A stretch of DNA of 6,303 bases from an uncultured Bacteroidales bacterium (GTDB lineage: Bacteria > Bacteroidota > Bacteroidia > Bacteroidales > WCHB1-69). Below are positions 1 through 5,941 of the stretch, one piece after another. The notes under the pieces were generated by a model, which was not told the DNA's origin, did not search any database, and saw nothing but the letters and a program-made list of their open reading frames with translations. Within the stretch, counting starts at the first letter, position 1, and the number at the start of each line of letters is the position of its first letter. Location of the stretch: NCBI GenBank assembly GCA_900321845.1, contig ONXT01000098.1:1-6303 (forward strand). Direction: 5' to 3'. The translations under genes and the position numbers were made by a program.

Positions 1-32
1 CGGAAAACGTTGCCAGCCTTTTTATTTGCTAA

Positions 33-458
33 CTACTTCCTTCTTTTGTGTACGTTGGAGGAGTCGTACGATTGTTGGAGGAGGATGTCGTGAATGGTTT
101 TGATGATGAGGATGAAAACGTCCAGTTTGTTATCGACGAACCATTTGATGGCGGCATCGTCCTTGCGGCAGGCGGCGGCGAAGGTGGATAGGAAGTCGCA
201 GTGGTATCTTTTCAGCCACTCGATGGCGGGGTCTTCGTCGTCGATGGCATCGCTGAGGATGGCGAATTCTGGGTAGCCGTTGGCCATCAGCCATTTCAGC
301 GCCTCCAAGTCCGAGTTGATGGCGTTGGAGAGTGCCGCCAACTCAGGAAATCCGTTGGTCATCAGAAAATCCGTGAACTTCCGCTTGCCTTTCAGACTCT
401 CTCCCCAGGCAATGATGATTTTCGGTTCGTAATCCAATAAACTGTGCAGTTCAGCCAT
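33..458 (-). CDS. 25-residue helical-repeat protein, function unknown
   Basis: This 141-residue protein has no signal peptide or membrane segment, so it is probably cytoplasmic. Seen in the sequence: after about 27 residues it breaks into units of 25-26 residues beginning near F28, L54, I79 and I104. The units share the pattern L/I-K/E-W-L-x-x-N/Y, then F/Y-P-E-x-A-x-L-S-x-A-I, then an acidic turn ending in A. A partial unit may precede them (Y10-K27). Each unit looks like two short helices, as in ankyrin-like solenoids, but I do not see a true ankyrin consensus. The period is also visible in DNA: near-identical 14-mers at 277-290 and 352-365 lie exactly 75 bp apart. The C-terminus is basic (KRRK). 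The ATG at 458 is the only sensible start and lies about 36 nt below a -7 element. I infer a protein-binding scaffold; the partner is unknown. It is transcribed divergently from thrS. Confidence 0.72.
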   Translation of the reverse strand: MAELHSLLDYEPKIIIAWGESLKGKRKFTDFLMTNGFPELAALSNAINSDLEALKWLMANGYPEFAILSDAIDDEDPAIEWLKRYHCDFLSTFAAACRKDDAAIKWFVDNKLDVFILIIKTIHDILLQQSYDSSNVHKRRK

Positions 459-493
459 GTGTGTTGTCGATTTGTTGATTCGTTTTCGGGCTG

Positions 494-501
494 CAAAAGT
501 A
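494..501 (-). promoter_or_regulatory. -7 promoter element of the repeat-protein gene
   Basis: Read on the minus strand this is TACTTTTG, an exact match to the Bacteroidetes -7 consensus TAnnTTTG, followed by CAGCC. It would start transcription near 487 and give a leader of about 30 nt before the ATG at 458. I see no TTG at the expected -33 distance; the nearest one upstream is 29 bp away, which is too far. The call rests on the -7 element and its position. Confidence 0.55.
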
Positions 502-691
502 CTAAATTTTTAATCAGTTCGGCGCGGAATCAACCGATTCAAAATCCTGCCTCCCATTTTCTTGATTTTTTTGCGCTCCGACTGCGACGCTTGGCAAAGA
601 TGGAATAAAGGGAATGTCACGGATTCCAAGGAGCCGCGTTACCCGAATCATCTTAATATTAATTAAGAATTATGAACCATGCATTATGAAT

Positions 692-707
692 TAATTTTGT
701 AATTTTG
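692..707 (+). promoter_or_regulatory. thrS promoter: two back-to-back -7 elements
   Basis: The 8-base element TAATTTTG occurs twice in direct contact, at 692-699 and 700-707, and each copy matches TAnnTTTG exactly. The second, followed by CAGCC, has the more typical setting and would put the transcription start near 713, about 25 nt before the thrS ATG. No TTG stands at the expected -33 distance from either copy. The upstream DNA is A/T-rich and includes a repeated ATTATGAA (669-676 and 683-690). I see no T-box or tRNA-like leader, and the short leader leaves little room for one. Confidence 0.55.
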
Positions 708-737
708 CAGCCGTTTTACAACTAAAAGAAATCAGCG

Positions 738-2675
738 ATGATACACATTACTTTACCTGATAATTCAGTAAAAGAATTTGAAAAAGGCACGACCCCGTAT
801 CAGATTGCACAGAGCATCAGCGAAGGGTTGGCCCGCAACGTGTTGGCTGCGAAAGTCAACGACAAGGTGGTGGCTCTCAATTATGAGATTGACGAGGATG
901 CCGCCGTCACCCTGCTCACATGGAACGATCCCGAAGGCAAGGCCGTATATTGGCACTCCTCCGCCCACCTGATGGCCGCCGCCATCGCCGAACTCTATCC
1001 GGGCGTGAAATTCGGCATCGGACCGAGCATCGAAAATGGCTTTTACTACGACATCGACTTTATGGACTACGAAATCTCTTCTGACGATTTTCCTGCCATT
1101 GAAGCCAAAATGCAGGAAATCGCCGCCCAAAAAGTGCAGTTCATACGCAAGGAGGTCTCCAAAAACGATGCCCTGGATTATTTCACCAAGAAAAACGAAG
1201 AGTATAAAGTCGAGTTGATCAACGACTTGCAGGACGGCACCATCACCTTCTACGAGAGCGGCAACTTTACTGATCTCTGCCGTGGCCCGCACCTCTTCAA
1301 TACCGCCCCCATCAAGGCCATCAAGCTGTTGAACACCGCCGGTGCCTATTGGCGCGGCGACGAGCACCGCAAACAACTCACCCGCATCTACGGTATCACT
1401 TTCCCGAAAAAGAAAGAACTGGATGAATACCTCGTATTCCTCGAAGAGGCCAAGAAGCGCGACCACCGCAAATTGGGCAAGGAAATGGACCTTTTCTTCT
1501 TCTCACAGAAAGTGGGAGCGGGTCTGCCTATGTGGCTGCCGAAGGGTACCGCCCTGCGCAAACGCCTCGAAGATTTCTTGACGAAGGTGCAGAAAGAATA
1601 TGGTTACCAACAAGTTATGTGCCCTCACATTGGTAATGTGGACCTGTACAAAACTTCCGGTCACTACCAGAAGTATGGTGCGGACTCCTTCCGTCCCATC
1701 ACTACGCCGCAAGAGGGCGAGGAGTACTTCCTCAAACCGATGAATTGCCCCCACCATTGCGAAATCTACGCCTACAAACCACGTTCATACCGTGATCTTC
1801 CGCTCCGCATCGCTGAGTTCGGCACGGTGTATCGCTACGAACAGAGCGGTGAACTGCACGGGCTGACGAGAGTGCGCGGCTTTACGCAAGACGATGCCCA
1901 CCTCTTCTGCACTCCCGACCAGATTAAGGAGGAGTTCTGCAAGGTGATCGACATTATCCTTTACATCTTCAAGACGTTGGATTTCAAGAACTACACAGCG
2001 CAGGTTTCCCTCCGCGACCCGAACAACAAGGAGAAATACATCGGCTCCGACGAGAATTGGCACAAAGCGGAAACTGCTATCATCGAGGCTGCCAAGGAGA
2101 AAGGACTGAACACTGTGGTTGAGTTGGGCGAGGCCGCTTTCTATGGACCGAAACTCGACTTTATGGTGAAGGATGCCATCGGCCGTCAGTGGCAGTTGGG
2201 CACGGTGCAGGTGGATTACAACCTGCCGGAACGTTTCAACCTTGAATACACCGGTCCGGACGGCAAGAAAATGCGTCCGGTAATGATTCACCGCGCCCCG
2301 TTCGGCTCAATGGAACGCTTTGTGGCTGTGCTGTTGGAGCATACCGCCGGCAACTTCCCGCTGTGGCTTACTCCCGACCAGGTCATCATCCTGCCTATCA
2401 GCGAGAAATTCCTGGATTATGCCGAAAATGTCCGCAAAATGCTGGATGAGCATGCAGTCCGCGCCACCATCGACCAGCGCAACGAGAAAACCGGACGTAA
2501 GATTCGCGATGCCGAAGTCAGCAAAATCCCGTTCATCTTGATTGTGGGTGAAAAGGAGGCGACAGACGGGACCGTTTCCGTACGTGAACACGGCGCCGGC
2601 GACCTCGGCGTGATGTCAATAGCCGATTTCGTGAAAGTCGTAAATGACAAAATCGACATGGAATTGCATAAATAA
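738..2675 (+). CDS. thrS: Threonyl-tRNA synthetase
   Basis: This class II aminoacyl-tRNA synthetase charges tRNA-Thr with threonine in the cytoplasm, using ATP. At 645 residues it has the usual full length and domain order: TGS domain (about 1-61), N2 editing domain (about 62-225), catalytic core (about 240-535) and anticodon-binding domain (about 540-640). The editing site that clears serine-charged tRNA is intact, with H73-S-S-A-H77 and C181-R-G-P-H185. The three zinc ligands that select threonine are present: C337 in MNCPHH, H388 in DDAH and H518 in MIHRAPFG. Motif 2 is seen at Y365-R366-Y367-E368 and motif 3 at G523-S-M-E-R527. The ATG at 738 gives the standard TGS start (MIHITLPD) and follows an A-rich leader without a Shine-Dalgarno sequence. 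No frameshift is seen. Unusually, infC, rpmI and rplT do not follow; two lipoprotein genes do. Confidence 0.98.
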   Translation: MIHITLPDNSVKEFEKGTTPYQIAQSISEGLARNVLAAKVNDKVVALNYEIDEDAAVTLLTWNDPEGKAVYWHSSAHLMAAAIAELYPGVKFGIGPSIENGFYYDIDFMDYEISSDDFPAIEAKMQEIAAQKVQFIRKEVSKNDALDYFTKKNEEYKVELINDLQDGTITFYESGNFTDLCRGPHLFNTAPIKAIKLLNTAGAYWRGDEHRKQLTRIYGITFPKKKELDEYLVFLEEAKKRDHRKLGKEMDLFFFSQKVGAGLPMWLPKGTALRKRLEDFLTKVQKEYGYQQVMCPHIGNVDLYKTSGHYQKYGADSFRPITTPQEGEEYFLKPMNCPHHCEIYAYKPRSYRDLPLRIAEFGTVYRYEQSGELHGLTRVRGFTQDDAHLFCTPDQIKEEFCKVIDIILYIFKTLDFKNYTAQVSLRDPNNKEKYIGSDENWHKAETAIIEAAKEKGLNTVVELGEAAFYGPKLDFMVKDAIGRQWQLGTVQVDYNLPERFNLEYTGPDGKKMRPVMIHRAPFGSMERFVAVLLEHTAGNFPLWLTPDQVIILPISEKFLDYAENVRKMLDEHAVRATIDQRNEKTGRKIRDAEVSKIPFILIVGEKEATDGTVSVREHGAGDLGVMSIADFVKVVNDKIDMELHK

Positions 2676-2726
2676 TCCGAAAATATTGAAAAGTCATTTC
2701 TTATTAACCAATTAAATATTATAAAA

Positions 2727-3215
2727 ATGAAAAAAGCATTAGTATTATTCGTATGCGCATTTGCGCTCATCCTCAGTGGATGCACCAAGAACAGCGATAA
2801 TCCGTTGGTTGGCAAGTACAAAGGTACTTTCAAGACCGTTAAGATCAACACAAACAATAACCAACAAATTGATTCAACGGCTCAACAAAAGGAGAAGACC
2901 ATCACCATTACCGAGAATCCGTTGGCAGCCGGCAACCTGTATATGGATTATTCTGTCGATTTGACGAAAGTGTCAGACAACCACTATGTATGTGAAGGTC
3001 AAAGCAGTTCTACTGCCAGTATCCTGAGCTCTCTTATTTCGTTCTGCGGCGTGAACAGCGATTATTTCAGCAACACGGTGGAGAGAATGAAAGTGGATGC
3101 ACAATTCGATGGCTCAAGCACCTTGACGCTCAAAATCACCTACTTGGCTGAAATTTTGGGTGTAGAAGCCGAAATTGGTGTTTCTACCTTCACGGGAACC
3201 AAGATTGAAGAATAA
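2727..3215 (+). CDS. Small lipoprotein, first of a tandem pair
   Basis: This 162-residue protein of unknown function begins with a lipoprotein signal: MKK, a hydrophobic stretch, then the lipobox L16-S17-G18-C19. It should be lipid-modified at C19 and anchored in the cytoplasmic or outer membrane, facing the periplasm. The mature part opens with L-V-G-K-Y-K-G-T-F (27-35), has a polar N/Q-rich stretch (41-56), and ends in alternating polar/hydrophobic segments with M-K-V-D-A-Q-F (121-127), L-T-L-K-I (133-137) and T-F-T-G-T-K (154-159). This beta-rich layout recalls small lipocalin- or calycin-like lipoproteins of Bacteroidales, but I cannot assign a family. The same landmarks occur in the next gene, so the two look like paralogues. 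The start lies 51 bp after thrS in an A/T-rich spacer with no clear promoter or terminator, so transcription may continue from thrS. Confidence 0.85.
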   Translation: MKKALVLFVCAFALILSGCTKNSDNPLVGKYKGTFKTVKINTNNNQQIDSTAQQKEKTITITENPLAAGNLYMDYSVDLTKVSDNHYVCEGQSSSTASILSSLISFCGVNSDYFSNTVERMKVDAQFDGSSTLTLKITYLAEILGVEAEIGVSTFTGTKIEE

Positions 3216-3239
3216 TACATAATCCGCTGATTGTCAAGG

Positions 3240-3713
3240 ATGAAACCATTTAAAATCGCATTGTTCGCACTTCTTTTGGTGGCTTGTGTGGCTTCATGCG
3301 AGAAGCCGGAAAAGGATGCGGAACGGTTGGCTGGGACTTATTATGGGGTTTTCACCAACCGCTGGTATGGGCAGAACGACAAGTTCGTGAAGGAGGACGC
3401 GCCAGTAGAATTTCAACAAAATTCCTCCGACCCCGCCAGTCTGATGCTTGCCAATGCGGTTTCTCTTGAGCGCGCCGACAAGTACCGTTATCAGTCGGAT
3501 GTGACTGATTCAGCGGTTGTTAGCGCGTTAATCAATGTTTGCGCCGAAACCGACAGCACCTTTTGCGGAGATCGGATTGCCCATTTCCGCTCGCAGGTCA
3601 ACCGCGTGAAGATTGACGCTCACTTTGGCAGCAGCGACCTTGCCTTGAAGATAGTATTCTGTGCCGGCGTGGAAAACCGCGCCAGCACGGAATTTACTGG
3701 CACGAAATATTGA
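3240..3713 (+). CDS. Small lipoprotein, second of a tandem pair
   Basis: This 157-residue lipoprotein of unknown function starts 24 bp after its neighbour, so the two are probably co-transcribed. I chose the ATG at 3240, which gives a normal signal (M-K-P-F-K, then a hydrophobic core); a TTG at 3231 would add three residues. Two cysteines could be lipidated: C16 (L-V-A-C) and C20 (V-A-S-C), of which C20 ends the hydrophobic stretch. The mature part repeats landmarks of the upstream protein: L-A-G-T-Y-Y-G-V-F (30-38), V-K-I-D-A-H-F (123-129), L-A-L-K-I (134-138) and a terminal F-T-G-T-K-Y. It carries about eight extra residues before the V-K-I-D-A segment, which also holds a further cysteine (C109), and it ends two residues earlier. 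Similarity elsewhere is low, so any duplication is old. A strong terminator follows at 3776-3802. Confidence 0.82.
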   Translation: MKPFKIALFALLLVACVASCEKPEKDAERLAGTYYGVFTNRWYGQNDKFVKEDAPVEFQQNSSDPASLMLANAVSLERADKYRYQSDVTDSAVVSALINVCAETDSTFCGDRIAHFRSQVNRVKIDAHFGSSDLALKIVFCAGVENRASTEFTGTKY

Positions 3714-3725
3714 TGTGAATAATGA

Positions 3726-3768
3726 ATAGCGAGGGGAATCGCCCCCTTCTCAATTCACGGTTCGCTAT
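3726..3768. repeat. Nested inverted repeat between convergent genes
   Basis: An outer inverted repeat pairs ATAGCGA (3726-3732) with TCGCTAT (3762-3768), and an inner hairpin pairs AGGGG (3732-3736) with CCCCT (3743-3747) around a six-base loop. The outer right arm contains the ygiQ stop codon. Neither strand has a good T-tract directly after the stems, though the minus-strand continuation is moderately T-rich. It may help end ygiQ transcription or protect 3' ends; this is inference. Confidence 0.35.
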
Positions 3769-5522
3769 GAATGGAAGAAGCAGCTTTTCTGCTTCTCTTT
3801 TTCACCCCTGCTCTTGGCACTGAACACTTTTTCACCGGTATATGGGTCGTAGCCCAGATAATACATTGCGGTGGAGTAGGTCATGGGAGTGGGGGTGAAA
3901 TCTTGCACGGGCTCGATGTGCAAGTGCTGGTTCTGCACCGTTTTGTGGAGGGATTTCATATCGTCGAGCGTGCAGGCGGGATGTGCCGAGATGAAGTAGG
4001 GCACCAACTGCAGCCGCAATTTGCACTCGCTTGTGATTTTCTGGAATTTTTGGTTAAAAGTGTTAAAAGTGTTAAAATTCGGTTTACGCATTTTGCATAG
4101 GACCTTGGAAACGGTATGCTCAGGTGCCACCTTCAGCCGGCCGGAAACGTGGTGCCGGATGACATCGGTCAGGTACTCGGTCAGGCCGTTCTCGCGGTCG
4201 GTCTTTTCATCGGCGATGAGCAGGTCGTAGCGGATGCCGCTGCCGATGGTGATGTGCTTCACCCCCGCGATGGCGGCAGCTTTCCGGTAGAGCGAGATGA
4301 GTGGTTTGTGGTTGATAATCAAGTTTTTGCAAATGTTCGGGTAGATGCAGGATGACTTGGCACACTTGGCGCAGATTTCCTGATTCCGTCCGCGCATTTG
4401 GTACATGTTGGCCGATGGTGCACCCATGTCGGTGATGTGCCCTTTGAAGTAGGGGCGTTGCGCCAGATCCTTCGCCTCCGCGAGTATCGACTTTTCGGAG
4501 CGCGAACTGACAAATCGCCCTTGGTGCGCGGTGATGGCGCAGAAACTGCATCCGCCGAAGCACCCTCGGTGAATGGTGATGGAGTTCTGAATCATGGTCC
4601 ACGCCGGTATTTCGCCGCGCTTGGCGTACTTCGGGTGTGGTGCATTCATCATGGAATTGAAGAGCGCGAAATGGTCCATCTCCTCCTCCGTTGCCGGCGG
4701 ATAGGGCGGGTAAATTACGAGCGATTTCTTGTTATATGGTTGAATGATAGTGCGTTGCACCTTTTTGTTGCTCTCCGTTTCAAATGCCACGAAGTTCTCG
4801 CCGTAAAACCGTTTGTTGCTCAGTTCCTTCTCGAAAGGATGGAGTACGAGTGCTTCGCTTACGTTGCAGTATTTCTTCGGCTCATCGGTGAGAAAGGCGA
4901 TTTGCGAACATTCTTGCAGATGGGATTCCCAATCTTCACCTTGGAAGATGCGCACCAAGTCGGCCATCGGTTTTTCGCCCATGCCGTAAACGAGCACATC
5001 GGCAGGACAATCCATTAAGATAGAGGGTTTTAGCGAATCGCTCCAGTAGTCGTAGTGGGAGAGCCTACGTAAGGAGGCCTCGATACCGCCGATGACAACG
5101 GGTGTGTCGGGAAAGAACTTCTTCACCATCTTGGTATAGACGATGGTGGCATAGTCGGGGCGGAAGCCGTGTTGGTTGCCGGGGGTGTATGCGTCGTCGT
5201 GGCGGAGACGTTTGGCAGCGGTGTAGTGGTTGACCATCGAGTCCATGTTGCCGGCTGAGATGCCGAAGAAGAGTCGCGGTTTCCCCAGTTTGGTGAAGTC
5301 GCGGCCGTCGTCCTGCCAATTGGGCTGGGGAAGCATGGCCACGCGCAGTCCCAGTCTTTCCAGCCAGCGTCCGATGACCGCCGGTCCGAACGAGGGATGG
5401 TCCACGTAGGCGTCCCCGCTGATGATAACCACATCCACGTAGTCCCACCCCAGCCATTCCAACTCTTTTTTGGTGGTTGGGAGGAAATGTTTCGTATCGG
5501 GAATCTTGCCGTAATTGGTCAT
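3765..5522 (-). CDS. ygiQ: YgiQ-family radical SAM protein, short C-terminus
   Basis: This cytoplasmic iron-sulfur protein belongs to the radical SAM superfamily, which cleaves S-adenosylmethionine to make a radical; the substrate of YgiQ proteins is not known. From the ATG at 5522 it has 585 residues. The N-terminal domain carries G-D-A-Y-V-D-H-P-S-F-G (36-46) and G-G-I-E-A-S-L-R-R (145-153), both family hallmarks. The cluster motif is C321-x3-C325-x2-C328 (C-F-G-G-C-S-F-C). A second group (C384, C387, C392, C398) follows and could bind a further metal centre. P-Y-F-I-S-A-H-P (508-515) and the tail after about 540 match the family C-terminal region. The protein stops soon after G-Y-D-P-Y-T-G-E-K, whereas E. 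coli YgiQ (739 residues, as I recall) runs much further. An in-frame TTG at 5546 is rejected as a start because it lies within the promoter element. The gene is convergent with the lipoprotein pair. Confidence 0.93.
   Translation of the reverse strand: MTNYGKIPDTKHFLPTTKKELEWLGWDYVDVVIISGDAYVDHPSFGPAVIGRWLERLGLRVAMLPQPNWQDDGRDFTKLGKPRLFFGISAGNMDSMVNHYTAAKRLRHDDAYTPGNQHGFRPDYATIVYTKMVKKFFPDTPVVIGGIEASLRRLSHYDYWSDSLKPSILMDCPADVLVYGMGEKPMADLVRIFQGEDWESHLQECSQIAFLTDEPKKYCNVSEALVLHPFEKELSNKRFYGENFVAFETESNKKVQRTIIQPYNKKSLVIYPPYPPATEEEMDHFALFNSMMNAPHPKYAKRGEIPAWTMIQNSITIHRGCFGGCSFCAITAHQGRFVSSRSEKSILAEAKDLAQRPYFKGHITDMGAPSANMYQMRGRNQEICAKCAKSSCIYPNICKNLIINHKPLISLYRKAAAIAGVKHITIGSGIRYDLLIADEKTDRENGLTEYLTDVIRHHVSGRLKVAPEHTVSKVLCKMRKPNFNTFNTFNQKFQKITSECKLRLQLVPYFISAHPACTLDDMKSLHKTVQNQHLHIEPVQDFTPTPMTYSTAMYYLGYDPYTGEKVFSAKSRGEKEKQKSCFFHS
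3776..3802 (+). terminator. Intrinsic terminator of the thrS/lipoprotein unit
   Basis: A perfect 8-bp stem, AGAAGCAG (3776-3783) with CTGCTTCT (3789-3796), encloses the loop CTTTT and is followed by C and five T (3798-3802). The T-tract is on the plus strand, so it should stop transcripts coming from the lipoprotein pair. It lies wholly within the final codons of the convergent ygiQ gene. On the minus strand no T-tract follows the stem, so it should not stop ygiQ itself. Confidence 0.7.
4054..4077. repeat. Short 9-bp tandem repeat within ygiQ
   Basis: The unit TTAAAAGTG occurs twice in perfect tandem (4054-4062 and 4063-4071), followed by a partial third copy, TTAAAA (4072-4077). On the coding strand it reads Phe-Asn-Thr repeated, giving F-N-T-F-N-T-F-N at residues 483-490 of the radical SAM protein. 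The unit is a multiple of three, so copy changes would keep the frame. The phenylalanines fit a helix expected there, so this is probably not an insertion. Confidence 0.8.
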
Positions 5523-5543
5523 CAGGCAGTTTTTTTGGAAACG

Positions 5544-5551
5544 CAAAATTA
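5544..5551 (-). promoter_or_regulatory. -7 promoter element of ygiQ
   Basis: On the minus strand this reads TAATTTTG, an exact TAnnTTTG match. Transcription would begin near 5537-5539 and leave a leader of about 15-17 nt before the ATG at 5522. The alternative TTG start at 5546 falls inside the element and would not be transcribed in full, which decides the start codon. No well-spaced TTG for a -33 element is seen; one occurs 13 bp upstream, which is too close. Confidence 0.55.
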
Positions 5552-5670
5552 CCGTTTTTTTTCACAATGCAGCGAAAAGTTGCGAAATTTTGCCACGATT
5601 CCCTTTCGTTTGTAAAATAAAATGGATGGAATCGCGTTACATACAAGTATTTAACCAAACAAAACTGCCT

Positions 5671-5823
5671 ATGGAGCAAAAATCTACTATTTTGAAAAAG
5701 CAAAAATCCCCCAGACTGTTTTCCCCGCGCAAGTTCATCATCAACAATATCTTGAATTATTCCAAGGCGATGATGTTGGTGAATCTGCCGATGAACAATT
5801 CGTTTGTGGTGATGAACAACTAA
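5671..5823 (+). CDS. Small 50-residue basic protein, unknown function
   Basis: This short gene encodes 50 residues. The N-terminal third is strongly basic (K-K-Q-K, then S-P-R-L-F-S-P-R-K). It is followed by a likely amphipathic helix, I-I-N-N-I-L-N-Y-S-K-A-M-M-L-V (23-37), and a tail ending V-V-M-N-N. No signal peptide or membrane span is seen. The I-L-N-Y-S-K core followed by a short tail ending in N recalls small uncharacterised Bacteroidales proteins; that is recollection, not a search result. It has its own strong terminator just downstream, which supports a real expressed gene. The start is uncertain: an in-frame ATG at 5626 would give 65 residues. A weak promoter candidate, TTCGTTTG at 5605-5612 with TTG at 5580-5582, is one base off the -7 consensus and has a rather long spacer. 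It is divergent from ygiQ. Confidence 0.6.
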   Translation: MEQKSTILKKQKSPRLFSPRKFIINNILNYSKAMMLVNLPMNNSFVVMNN

Positions 5824-5838
5824 TTCGGAGAATTTTTT
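5822..5838 (+). terminator. Weak hairpin with T-run at the small gene's stop codon
   Basis: AATTC (5822-5826) and GAATT (5830-5834) can pair around a three-base loop and run into TTTT (5835-5838). The stem is short and A/T-rich. It would be a minor terminator at best beside the strong one that follows. Confidence 0.25.
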
Positions 5839-5850
5839 CTGTAAAGAGAC

Positions 5851-5884
5851 AAAAAAGGTCGGATGCGAAGTCCGACCTTTTTTT
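5851..5884 (+). terminator. Strong, probably bidirectional intrinsic terminator
   Basis: A 13-bp perfect stem is formed by an A6 run plus GGTCGGA (5851-5863) and TCCGACC plus T6 (5871-5883), around a seven-base loop. The plus strand ends in seven T (5878-5884). The mirrored A-tract supplies a T-tract on the minus strand too, so it could work in both directions. It closes the small-protein gene and separates it from the secreted-protein gene downstream. Confidence 0.88.
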
Positions 5885-5933
5885 ATTGGTTGTTTAGTTT
5901 TCAATTCTCATTTCTCAAATTTCAATTTATTCG

Positions 5934-5941
5934 TATTTTTG
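5934..5941 (+). promoter_or_regulatory. -7 promoter element of the secreted-protein gene
   Basis: TATTTTTG matches TAnnTTTG exactly and lies just past the strong terminator. No TTG is present at the -33 distance; the upstream DNA is a T/C/A-rich stretch. Transcription from near 5948 would give an unusually long leader, about 90 nt, before the ATG at 6040. The leader contains a 12-codon open frame (5977-6012, including its stop). Confidence 0.5.

Noticed and set aside
1..32. A terminator or gene end at the left edge
   Set aside because: The 32 bases show no convincing hairpin and no open frame that can be tied to a gene.
708..737. A T-box or tRNA-mimic leader controlling thrS
   Set aside because: The predicted leader is only about 25 nt, with no stem-loops or T-box sequence.
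765..1466. A 233-codon open frame on the minus strand
   Set aside because: It lies fully opposite thrS, whose protein has all family motifs. The antisense product has no recognisable features and arises from the codon composition of thrS.
4054..4077. The Phe-Asn-Thr repeat as an insertion in YgiQ
   Set aside because: The segment between M-R-K-P and P-Y-F-I-S seems to have normal length for the family, and the phenylalanines fall where aromatic helix residues are expected.
4398..5018. A 206-codon open frame on the plus strand within ygiQ
   Set aside because: It is antisense to the radical SAM core, which is clearly coding. No promoter or family pattern supports it.
5515..5670. A longer start for the 50-residue protein, reaching back to 5515
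   Set aside because: The extension would overlap the ygiQ promoter and its first codons, and the extra residues look like translated intergenic DNA.
5065..5904. A 279-codon minus-strand frame overlapping ygiQ and running upstream
   Set aside because: It is out of frame with ygiQ, crosses the strong terminator and the small gene, and its second half is a low-complexity R/H/P-rich shadow.
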